A DNA stretch of 64,000 bases, taken from positions 1 to 64,000 of the forward strand of contig DASVBS010000025.1 in assembly GCA_036375715.1 (NCBI GenBank), written 5' to 3'. The translations under genes were made by a program, and so were the position numbers. The notes under the pieces are model-generated. The model had not been told where the DNA came from and made no database searches. It saw nothing but the letters and a program-made list of their open reading frames with translations. Shown one piece after another: positions 16,700 to 24,080 of the stretch (position 1 is the stretch's first letter; each line of letters starts with the position of its first letter). Source of the stretch: Longimicrobiaceae bacterium. Its GTDB lineage: Bacteria > Gemmatimonadota > Gemmatimonadetes > Longimicrobiales > Longimicrobiaceae.

Positions 16700-17950
16700 A
16701 TGAGTCGTCGACGCCAGCCGCATAGGATCCCGCCCCCAATCTCTTACGGGTCTGAAATTCTCGATTCCGAGATAGTTCTCCACGAGTTCCCGGATGACCT
16801 GGGGCTGTACCTGTGGAAGAGTGTGCGCACCGTGCGCCTGTGGGGGGAGGTCGGAGACCGGCGATCCCACGTCTTCGACCCGGAGGCTTTCGCGCGCAGA
16901 ATCACACAGCTGCGCGCCTTACCGCTCGATCGAGACCTGCGGGAATCGCTGGAGACGGCCGCATCGATCCTGGGCGGAGACGACGTGGGACTGGAGACCA
17001 TCGTCACTGCCTGCCGGCACATCGCCTCCTGGGCGGAAGCGCGCGGCGCGCTGGGTACGGCGCTGGAGTTCACCCAGGCTGCAGCGCTGCTCCAGCCGGG
17101 TGACGCCGAGCTGGTGCATTCGGTGGCGCAGCTTGCCCGCCGGCGTGGCGAGTATGCACGGGCGGAATCCTGGTACCGCCAGGCGATTGCGACCGCCCGA
17201 CGCACCCACGAGTGGATCACCCTGGCGACGGCGTACCTCGAGCTCGGCCGTACCTTCCTTCAGCGGGGCAACCTGCCGGCTGCCCGCCAGACACTGATCC
17301 GTGGAGTGCGCGCGGCTACCCGACACTCGCTCTGGGAGGAGCGGGCGCTGCTGAGCCACGAGCTGGCCCGGTTGGCGATGCAGACGGAGCGACCCGCCGA
17401 AGTGGTGCGTAGTGGCCGGGCGGCGCTGGAAGCTTACGGCGCGGACCATCCGCGGCTGGCGCGGCTGGCCGCCGATCTCGGCGTCTTCTGGGTGCGGTCC
17501 GGCTACCCGCGCGAAGGGGCGCGCGTCCTGGAAGCCGTCGACACCAGCCGGCTCGATCCCGTTGAGCGGTTGGAGCGAGCGGCGGCGTTCGTCAGGGCCG
17601 CCGGGGCATCGCACCAGCCAGAGGAGGTGCGCGCCGCCTGGGACGACGCGATGCTCGCCCTCGAGGAGCCGGGCGTGGCGCGGGAGGCTGCCCCCGCCCT
17701 GCTGGATCTCGCCCTGGGAGCCGCTGCTGCCGGCGAGCTCGACCTGGCCCGGAAGGCGGCGGAGCGGGCATGTCGTGCCGCCGAGCTGCGATCCGATGGA
17801 ACCACCCGGGAAGCGGCCGAAGCGCTGTTGCGCGCGGCCCGCGGGGAGGAACCCGCCCCGTCACTTCCCTCCCGACGCGCCCCACGCGAGCTGCGCAGCC
17901 TGGCCGACGACCTCGTCGCCATGCTGGGCTCTCCGGCGCAGGCAGCCTGA
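16700..17950 (+). CDS. TPR-repeat protein
   Basis: A 416-residue helical repeat protein with no signal peptide. Residues about 110-360 form tandem TPR-like helix pairs, clearest in YARAESWYRQAIATARR, TAYLELGRTFLQRGNLPAARQ and LLSHELARLAMQTERPAEV. The N-terminal 100 residues carry a mixed segment with SEIVLHEFPDDLGLYLWKSVRTVRLW and no family I recognise. It is followed 134 nt later on the same strand by an AraC-type regulator, and the pair may work together, for example as a sensory scaffold and its output. The ATG at 16700 was preferred over 16607 because the extra 31 residues are Arg/Pro-rich and not protein-like. Confidence 0.8.
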   Translation: MSRRRQPHRIPPPISYGSEILDSEIVLHEFPDDLGLYLWKSVRTVRLWGEVGDRRSHVFDPEAFARRITQLRALPLDRDLRESLETAASILGGDDVGLETIVTACRHIASWAEARGALGTALEFTQAAALLQPGDAELVHSVAQLARRRGEYARAESWYRQAIATARRTHEWITLATAYLELGRTFLQRGNLPAARQTLIRGVRAATRHSLWEERALLSHELARLAMQTERPAEVVRSGRAALEAYGADHPRLARLAADLGVFWVRSGYPREGARVLEAVDTSRLDPVERLERAAAFVRAAGASHQPEEVRAAWDDAMLALEEPGVAREAAPALLDLALGAAAAGELDLARKAAERACRAAELRSDGTTREAAEALLRAARGEEPAPSLPSRRAPRELRSLADDLVAMLGSPAQAA

Positions 17951-18009
17951 CCATTGAGCGACTTCTCTCTGCGTTCCACCACCACCAGTCCACTCCTCCC
18001 CCTAGACCA

Positions 18010-18040
18010 GGTCGGAACCACGGCTCAGCCGGTTCCGACC
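18010..18040. terminator. Perfect 10-bp hairpin between TPR and AraC-like genes
   Basis: GGTCGGAACC (18010-18019) pairs with GGTTCCGACC (18031-18040) over an 11-nt loop. It lies 60 nt after the TPR stop and 45 nt before the AraC-like start. No T run follows, so it could be a weak terminator, a processing stem or an operator. Confidence 0.5.
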
Positions 18041-18084
18041 ATCGGCCTCCACGTGCTGCCGCGCCCGAACGACATCAGACCAAT

Positions 18085-18921
18085 ATGCAGTCAATCCCCT
18101 CGCCGCTCCTGGTTCTGCATTCCGACCCTGTACTGATCTCGCGACTGAATTCAGTCGCCCAGCAGCGCGGTTACGAGCTTCGTCGCTATCACGGTTGGGC
18201 GGAGCTCACCGAGGCGGCTCGCTCCGCGCCCGCCTCCGCGCTCATCATCGTGGACCCGTACGAAGGGACGCTGGACCGGAGCCAGATCGCGCCCGAGCTC
18301 GCGCGCCTTCTGGACGAACTCCCCTCACTGGCGATCACCGCCGCGATGCATCTCGTGCCGGGCACGCAGGAGCACGTGCGACGGCTGGGGGCGATGGGGG
18401 TCGTGCAGGTAATCGACCTGGAAGAGGAAACGACCACGACCGCCGTCGCCCAGCGGCTCGACTCCGCTCGGGGTCGCCCCCTGCGCGCGCTGATGGATCG
18501 GGCGCTGCCCGACTCCACCTCCGGCGCCGCTCGCGCTATCCTCGCCGCGGCCACCGCAATCGTAGCCGAGGGCGGGCAGGGTCAGGACCTTGCCGAGTTC
18601 CTGAATGTGACCCCACGGACCGTTTCCCGCTGGTGTCGCCGTGCCGCGCTTCCCCCACCCAAGCGCCTCCTTGCCTGGATGCGGATTCTGCTGGCCGCCG
18701 AGCTCCTCGACGACCCCGGCCGCAGGATCACCGAGGTCGCCGCCTCCTGCGGCTACGCCGCGGACAGCAGTCTCCGGCACACGTTGCGCACCTTCGTCGG
18801 CATGACCCCCACCGAGCTGCGGCAGCGCGGTGCCTTCGCCGTGAGCTCACGCCTCTTCCTGGAGGCGCTCGCCGAAGCCCGCTCGGCGGACAAGCGCTAT
18901 CGCGCGCCTTCGGCGCGGTAA
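18085..18921 (+). CDS. AraC-type transcriptional regulator with degenerate receiver-like N-terminus
   Basis: A 278-residue regulator. Residues about 8-120 have the alternating strand/helix pattern of a response-regulator receiver (LLVLHSDPVLISRL, ALIIVDPYEG, ITAAMHLVPG), but the acidic pocket and the conserved Lys are not convincing, so phosphorylation is doubtful. Residues about 165-255 hold two helix-turn-helix units of the AraC type: LAEFLNVTPRTVSRWCRRA, then ITEVAASCGYAADSSLRHTLRTFVGMTPTELR, which matches the family signature. It follows the TPR gene on the same strand. Targets are unknown; the palindrome at 19816-19840 in the next divergent region is one possibility. Confidence 0.85.
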   Translation: MQSIPSPLLVLHSDPVLISRLNSVAQQRGYELRRYHGWAELTEAARSAPASALIIVDPYEGTLDRSQIAPELARLLDELPSLAITAAMHLVPGTQEHVRRLGAMGVVQVIDLEEETTTTAVAQRLDSARGRPLRALMDRALPDSTSGAARAILAAATAIVAEGGQGQDLAEFLNVTPRTVSRWCRRAALPPPKRLLAWMRILLAAELLDDPGRRITEVAASCGYAADSSLRHTLRTFVGMTPTELRQRGAFAVSSRLFLEALAEARSADKRYRAPSAR

Positions 18922-18968
18922 ACGGCGGAGGGTGCGCGGGCACTCGGGGGGCACGGCAGGAAATCAGC

Positions 18969-19072
18969 CTGTAGGGGCGGCCCGTGTGGCAGCCCGCAAC
19001 TCGATACTGCGGGTTTCAGGGAGGCCGTCCGCAGCATCAGCGCGCGGACGCCCACAAAGGGCGCCCCTACAG
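18969..19072. repeat. Inverted-repeat intergenic element (MITE/REP-like)
   Basis: A 104-nt element with ends CTGTAGGGGCGGCCC (18969-18983) and GGGCGCCCCTACAG (19059-19072), which are near-perfect inverted repeats. Inside it, CCCGCA and TGCGGG form a second stem around ACTCGATAC. It has no coding capacity and sits between a plus-strand gene end and a minus-strand gene end. Similar GTAGGGGCG palindromes are common dispersed repeats in other phyla, from memory. Confidence 0.7.
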
Positions 19073-19113
19073 TCCGATCTCGAGGACGAACCCGCGGGGC
19101 CTCTGACGCGGCC

Positions 19114-19737
19114 TCAAGCCGGAGCCGTCGCGGTGGCCGATCGCGCCGCGCGGTCGATCGATTCCCAGAGAGCGATCCGTTCGGCGAGCTCCAGCCCGTA
19201 CTGGAGAAAGGCGCGGAATTTTTCCGGGGCCTTCTCGGGCTCCACGGTGACGGCGGAGAAGACCAGGCTACCGTAAACCGCCTTGGCCGCCGCATACCGG
19301 GGCGGCGGAATCTCCGCCATCCCCGGCGGCGCCAGGCTGCCACCACTCAGAAACGCGGCCAGCGCCGCGCACCCCGCTGGCGACTCCAGGCTCGCCGCGT
19401 TTGCCGCTTCCAGCGCCGCCCTCCGGTGCTCGTCGGTCGGCTCCGAGATCCACTTCTCAGTGGCCAGCAACGCCGTCTGCTCCTCCTGCGGCGGCACCTC
19501 TCCCAGCCCTTTGCGAGCACAGAGCCAGGCCCACCAGACCGCCTCGCGGCGGGGGAGCAGGTGCGCCAGAAACTTCACCGCGTCGGCCAGATACTCCGCC
19601 TCGATCAACGCATCCAGGTACTCCCGCGGCCCGAACGCCGGTCGCTGTAATCCCAGCGCCGGTGATTCCAGCTCGGCCATGGAGGCAACCTGCGCAACGA
19701 CGTACGCTAGCGGATTGGTGGATGCGGGTTCAATCAT
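19114..19737 (-). CDS. DUF6931-like protein
   Basis: A 207-residue soluble protein that is helical throughout, with a conserved-looking segment REAVWWAWLCARKGLG near residue 65 and a C-terminal half carrying KAVYGSLVFSAVTVEPE. From memory this WWAxLCAR pattern belongs to DUF6931 proteins, several of which occur beside VgrG or Hcp genes of type VI secretion loci; I could not verify that here. Its position 2 kb from vgrG fits. The start ATG 19737 was preferred to 19800 because the extra 21 residues are a Pro/Thr-rich non-conserved tail over the promoter region. No catalytic residues can be named. Confidence 0.65.
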   Translation of the reverse strand: MIEPASTNPLAYVVAQVASMAELESPALGLQRPAFGPREYLDALIEAEYLADAVKFLAHLLPRREAVWWAWLCARKGLGEVPPQEEQTALLATEKWISEPTDEHRRAALEAANAASLESPAGCAALAAFLSGGSLAPPGMAEIPPPRYAAAKAVYGSLVFSAVTVEPEKAPEKFRAFLQYGLELAERIALWESIDRAARSATATAPA

Positions 19738-19815
19738 CGGAGGCGGGACAGGAACGAGAGGCGTGGTGGCGGGACACGGGGGATCCCAGCGGCCAGACAC
19801 CTGCTGTCAGCATCT

Positions 19816-19840
19816 AATCGTTTGCTGCCGGCAGACGATT
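19816..19840. promoter_or_regulatory. Palindrome in divergent promoter region
   Basis: AATCGTTTGC and GCAGACGATT form 10-nt arms with one mismatch around TGCCG. It is located between the divergent DUF6931-like gene (start 19737) and the methyltransferase gene (start 19937), a typical place for an operator controlling both. Confidence 0.35.
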
Positions 19841-19936
19841 GTCAAGCACGGTGGGACTCCAACGCTGTCGAGAGACAGAGTTGCCGCATATCTTCTCCGG
19901 GTCCCGCCACCGCCACCTCGTCGCAAACACACGACT

Positions 19937-21481
19937 ATGCTGCCCTTCCTCGCTGCGACCATTGAAGAATTCGCTGCTATCCGCTCCCTCTTCGCCCGCT
20001 CCGGCTACTCGGAAGCCAACGTTTGCGCACGTACCGGCGTTGAGCGTATCGAAGACGTAGAGACGCTGCTCGAGGGCCGCGCGGGCAATCCGAATGTCGC
20101 CGACGCCCTCGACGTGCTGATCCGCCTTTTCATCGACTGCCTGCCGGTTCCTATCCCGGCGGTCGACACACTGCTCGCCGGCGACGGTCTCGAAGCCCTC
20201 AAACGCCTCAGCCTCCTGGCCGAACACCCCCGACAGCCTGGCCATTACGCCGCCAGCGTGCGTCTCTATCCCACGCACGGCCTCTACATTGCTTCGGACC
20301 TGGAGACCGATGCCCCGGGCCTCGCCCAGCCCGAGGAGCTGGGGCAGCCCGACCACGTTTTCTCCGCGATCACCTCACTCACCGGCACCTTCCTCAGCCA
20401 GCTTCCCACCTCCCCCTGCGAGCGCTTCCTGGAGCTCTGCGGCGGGACAGGGATCGCGGCCTTGCTGGCGGCACGTACCGCGAGAGAGAGCTGGACCGCC
20501 GATATCACCGAGCGCGCCACCCACTTCGCAACCTTCAACGCCCGACTGAACGACCTGCCCAACGTGAAGGTGGCACAGGGCGACCTCTACGAACCCGTGC
20601 GCGGCCTGACCTTCGATCGGGTCGTCGCCCACCCGCCTTATGTGCCGGCGACGGAGACGCGATTCCTCTACCGTGACGGCGGGCAGGACGGGGAAGAGAT
20701 CATCCGTCGGATCCTGCACGGTTTGCCCGACTACCTGGAGCCGGGCGGAAGCTTCTATCTCACCTGCGTCGCCACCGACCGTCGGGAAGGGCCGCTCGAA
20801 GAGCGATTCCGCCGGATGCTCGGCCATTCGGAGAACGAATTCGACCTGCTCCTCGTCGTCCATTACGAGATGCCGCCGCCCGAGTACTACGGACGCCTGG
20901 CTGCAGCGGGTAGGATTCCCTACACCGCCGCCGAAGAGCGGACCGAGCAGTTCCGCGAGCTCGGAGCGGAGCGGGTCGTCTACTGTAGCATGGTGCTGCG
21001 GCGCCAGACTGCTGAGCGTGCACCTTTCACCCTGCGAAGGGAGCGCGGCGTGAACGCAGCCAACAGGGAAGCCGAATGGCTGATCCGTTGGTGGACCCGC
21101 GCGATCGAAGAAAAGGACCTGCTGGAGCGTCTGCTCGACTCTCGAGCAAGACTGCTCCCCCACGGGCGCCTCGAGGTCATCCACCGGGTCGAGGATGGCG
21201 AGTGGCGCGTGGAGTCGTCGCGAATGCGCGTCGGTTATCCATTCGTGCGCACGATCGACCTGTCCCTGAATGCGGCCATGCTGCTCACCCTCTTCGACGG
21301 AGAGCGCACCGGACGTGAGATCTTCGACCGGTTGCAATCCTCCGGTGCGCTACCGCAGGAGGCGACGCCGGAGGGGTTCGCGGAGTTCATCCGCGAGCTG
21401 GTGACGGAAGGAGTGCTGGCTCTGGAGGAGACCGGCGAGCCCGAGCAGATGCCCGGAAGTGCAACCGTGGCATCAATCTAG
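19937..21481 (+). CDS. Class I SAM-dependent methyltransferase with flanking helical domains
   Basis: A 514-residue protein. The central part (about 140-330) is a Rossmann-fold methyltransferase: motif I reads FLELCGGTGIAALLAA, and the motif IV position has VVAHPPYVP, close to the (N/D)PPY motif of enzymes that methylate an amide or amino nitrogen, such as PrmC/HemK, but with His in place of Asn/Asp. The N-terminal 130 residues are helical and of unknown role. The C-terminal 130 residues, including NAAMLLTLFDGERTGREIFDRLQ, look like a winged helix. The substrate may be protein, DNA or a small molecule. It diverges from the DUF6931-like gene and lies next to the type VI locus. Confidence 0.85.
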   Translation: MLPFLAATIEEFAAIRSLFARSGYSEANVCARTGVERIEDVETLLEGRAGNPNVADALDVLIRLFIDCLPVPIPAVDTLLAGDGLEALKRLSLLAEHPRQPGHYAASVRLYPTHGLYIASDLETDAPGLAQPEELGQPDHVFSAITSLTGTFLSQLPTSPCERFLELCGGTGIAALLAARTARESWTADITERATHFATFNARLNDLPNVKVAQGDLYEPVRGLTFDRVVAHPPYVPATETRFLYRDGGQDGEEIIRRILHGLPDYLEPGGSFYLTCVATDRREGPLEERFRRMLGHSENEFDLLLVVHYEMPPPEYYGRLAAAGRIPYTAAEERTEQFRELGAERVVYCSMVLRRQTAERAPFTLRRERGVNAANREAEWLIRWWTRAIEEKDLLERLLDSRARLLPHGRLEVIHRVEDGEWRVESSRMRVGYPFVRTIDLSLNAAMLLTLFDGERTGREIFDRLQSSGALPQEATPEGFAEFIRELVTEGVLALEETGEPEQMPGSATVASI

Positions 21482-21523
21482 CGAATTGAACTCTCCTGTT
21501 CGGCATCGATGGCGGCCATGAAG

Positions 21524-21556
21524 CGCGGTCGCGGCGACGAATCGTCCGCGACCGCG
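21524..21556. terminator. Perfect 11-bp hairpin after methyltransferase gene
   Basis: CGCGGTCGCGG (21524-21534) pairs perfectly with CCGCGACCGCG (21546-21556). It lies 43 nt after the methyltransferase stop and 27 nt before the next start, so it probably ends or attenuates the upstream transcript. Confidence 0.5.
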
Positions 21557-21570
21557 GCGGTCACGAAAGC

Positions 21571-21578
21571 AGGAGGAG
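21571..21578 (+). promoter_or_regulatory. Strong Shine-Dalgarno for the 90-residue gene
   Basis: AGGAGGAG lies 5-12 nt before the ATG at 21583, one of the best ribosome-binding sites in the window. It is the main support for the small downstream gene being real. Confidence 0.6.
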
Positions 21579-21582
21579 TTCG

Positions 21583-21855
21583 ATGCAGCGATATACTTCC
21601 GAGCAGCGACGGCGCTATGCCGATCAGCTCTGTGCCATGATCAGGGAGTGGATCGGCAACGAAGAAAACCACTTCGAGTTCAGCGTCCAGCGAGGTGTCG
21701 AGTGGCGGCCCGAAATGGGCACCGGCGACCGTCATCCGCGACCCAATCCGAGCCTGACCTTCACGCTGTTGATCAACGGAGGTGCCAGGGACACGGCGGG
21801 CGAACCGATCATTCCCGCACCACGTGTGTTTGGCGATAACGACGTCATCAATTGA
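21583..21855 (+). CDS. Small conserved-looking hypothetical protein
   Basis: A 90-residue soluble protein starting MQRYTSEQRRRYADQLCAMI and ending PAPRVFGDNDVIN. I do not recognise the family. It has no signal peptide, transmembrane segment or known motif; the N-terminal half is helical and charged, the C-terminal half has beta character (PSLTFTLLINGG). Codon use matches the neighbours and the ribosome-binding site is strong. It converges with vgrG, 17 nt away, so it could encode a small accessory protein of the type VI system, but this is only positional. Confidence 0.75.
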   Translation: MQRYTSEQRRRYADQLCAMIREWIGNEENHFEFSVQRGVEWRPEMGTGDRHPRPNPSLTFTLLINGGARDTAGEPIIPAPRVFGDNDVIN

Positions 21856-21872
21856 CCATCGACAACTGATCA

Positions 21873-24050
21873 TCAATTGATCATGGTGACCGCCCCCTTC
21901 ACCGTCATCATGGCGTCGGCGGTCACCTGAGTCATCAGACCCTTCACCTGCGTCTGCACCTGGCCCTCGATCTTCACCATCATGCCTTTGATGGTGATCC
22001 CCGTCTGGTCGATCTTGATCGAGTTCTGGCCCACTTTCATCTCGATGCCCTGCATCGCCTCCTCGGAGATGGAGCCGAGCTTCGCCTGCGTCGTCGCGTT
22101 GCCCATGTTGAGGACGAGCGAGGCGTTGCCCATCTTCAGGGTGGTCGTCAGGTTGCCTTTCTCCAGCGTCAGCTCGTCGTTGCCCACGGCCAGGCTGACG
22201 CTACGGTTCCCCTTCTTGATCTCGACCGTCTCGTTACCCTGATCGAGGGTCACGCTGCGGTTGCCCTGTTTCAGCGTGATTGCCTGGTCGCCGGTTGCGA
22301 GGGTGATCGTCTGATTCTTGTAGACGTCGACCTTCTGGCTCCCGTCCGAGGCATTCGAGCCGCCGACTCCCACCTCGATCGTCTGGTTGTTGAAGATCTG
22401 GACCGTCTGGTCGCCTTTGTCCTTCTTCTCGAAACCCACCTTGCGAGTTTCGTTGTTCTCCACCACCGCGTTCAGATTCTTCTCGGCGTGGAGATAGATC
22501 TCCTCCTCCCCTTTCTTGTCCTCGAAGCGGAGCTCGTTGAAGGTCTCCGGACTGCCTTTCGGGGTGCTCCGCGTCTTGATCCCGGTCTGCGTCGCGTTGT
22601 CGGGTAGCTTGTACGGGGGCATCGTCTCGGGGTTGTAGACCATGCCCGTGATCAGCGGACGATCCGGGTCGCCCTCGAGGAAGTCCACCACCACCTCAGA
22701 GCCGACGCGCGGAATCGCGACCATTCCCCAGTTCTTACCCGTCCACGGCGAGGACACGCGAAGCCAGCACGAGCTGGCGTCGTTCTTCTTCCCCTCCCGG
22801 TCCCAGAAGAACTGCACCTTCACCCGGCCGTACTTGTCGGTGAAGATCTCGGCGTCCTTCGGGCCGACTACCACGGCTGTCTGAGAGCCGTAGACCCGCG
22901 CCTTGGGAGTGACTCGCGGCGGCGCGAAAGGAACGTCCGCGGGGATACAGCTGAAGGAGTTCTCGTATTTGAAGGGCGCGCCGTCCACATTCTCGTAGTT
23001 CTCCACCGACGCGACGTGGCGAACGCTGACCAGGTAGTACTCGCGGTTGGCATCCCGCCGATAGTGACGCTCGATGCCGAACTTGTGCCCGGGAATGAGC
23101 ATCGGGTAATTGCTCGCTCCGCTCAGCCGCGTCTGGAGAGCGCCGGCCTCGCGGGCCCGAATCTCAGCCGTGCGGGAATTGTCGCTGAGGATCTTCTGCA
23201 GCTCCGAGGCCTGGTCTCCCCCGCCAGGGCTGACTCCGTCGAAACGTTTGGCGTACTCACCGGGGTAGTCGTAGAGCTCGGCTGCTGGTGCGCCATTCTC
23301 CACTTCGTCCGCTGCCGAGACATCAGTGGACGGGAGCTCGAAGTTGTGATCCCACAGCGTCACCTTTCCGCTCACCATCGAGCTCTCGAAGTCCAGACCC
23401 AGGATGCGGGGCTCCGTAAGCCCCTCCGGCACGGTGGAATCGGGTGAGACAGGGATCTTCGTGGTACTGCCCGGAATCGTGGGTGCCTGCAGCGAGATAT
23501 TGCCGAGCACGAGATCGTGGCTGCCGGACGCGTGCTTGAAGAAGTAGAAGATCCCCTCCTCCTCCATCAGCCGCGAGAGATAGGCGAATGAGGTCTCGCC
23601 GTACTGGACACAGTAGTTCCGCGGCTCGAACTGGCCGTTGATCTGATTGGTGTGATCGACGCCGAGCTGCTTCAGAACCTTGGTAAGGATGTCCGGGACC
23701 GCCACGCCCTGGAAGATCCTGTTGTCTCGCACCAGTGTGCCGAGCCACAGCTTGGGCACGACCTCGGCTCGGTAGCGCGCCAGTCGCACCAGCCGGGGGC
23801 CCTGCCCGAAGCGGCTGATGATGCCGTTGATGTAGCGGGTCTCGCTCCCGAAGTCGATCTCGATGGTGACCGATTGCCCGAGTAGCTCCGCGGGATCCAG
23901 GTCGCTCTTCTCCGAGAGCAGGTCCAGCTTGAATCGGAAGAGGGAGGAGACGTACTCCTCCCCTTCGAGCCGCTCGAGAAGGAGGACGTCCTTGCCGAGC
24001 GGAGTGCTGATCCGTAGCGGTCGGTTCGCCTGTGTCAGTTCTCCCGCCAT
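21873..24050 (-). CDS. vgrG: Type VI secretion spike protein VgrG (TssI)
   Basis: A 725-residue spike protein. Residues about 1-380 match the gp27-like hub (for example RFKLDLLSEKSDLD, GIISRFGQGPRLVRL, NYCVQYGETSFAYLSRLMEEEGIFYFF), residues about 390-480 the gp5 OB-fold (PKDAEIFTDKYGRVKVQFFWDREG, WGMVAIPRVGSEVVVDFLEGDPDRPL), and the tail is a triangular beta-helix built from short repeats such as GNRSVTLDQGN and GNETVEIKKGN. The chain stops soon after the helix (TMIN), so there is no enzymatic extension and no visible cargo domain. It is the last gene of the left arm. No PAAR-tip gene is next to it. Confidence 0.97.
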   Translation of the reverse strand: MAGELTQANRPLRISTPLGKDVLLLERLEGEEYVSSLFRFKLDLLSEKSDLDPAELLGQSVTIEIDFGSETRYINGIISRFGQGPRLVRLARYRAEVVPKLWLGTLVRDNRIFQGVAVPDILTKVLKQLGVDHTNQINGQFEPRNYCVQYGETSFAYLSRLMEEEGIFYFFKHASGSHDLVLGNISLQAPTIPGSTTKIPVSPDSTVPEGLTEPRILGLDFESSMVSGKVTLWDHNFELPSTDVSAADEVENGAPAAELYDYPGEYAKRFDGVSPGGGDQASELQKILSDNSRTAEIRAREAGALQTRLSGASNYPMLIPGHKFGIERHYRRDANREYYLVSVRHVASVENYENVDGAPFKYENSFSCIPADVPFAPPRVTPKARVYGSQTAVVVGPKDAEIFTDKYGRVKVQFFWDREGKKNDASSCWLRVSSPWTGKNWGMVAIPRVGSEVVVDFLEGDPDRPLITGMVYNPETMPPYKLPDNATQTGIKTRSTPKGSPETFNELRFEDKKGEEEIYLHAEKNLNAVVENNETRKVGFEKKDKGDQTVQIFNNQTIEVGVGGSNASDGSQKVDVYKNQTITLATGDQAITLKQGNRSVTLDQGNETVEIKKGNRSVSLAVGNDELTLEKGNLTTTLKMGNASLVLNMGNATTQAKLGSISEEAMQGIEMKVGQNSIKIDQTGITIKGMMVKIEGQVQTQVKGLMTQVTADAMMTVKGAVTMIN

Positions 24051-24080
24051 TACGCCATCCCGTGCGAAGATGGACCGCCC

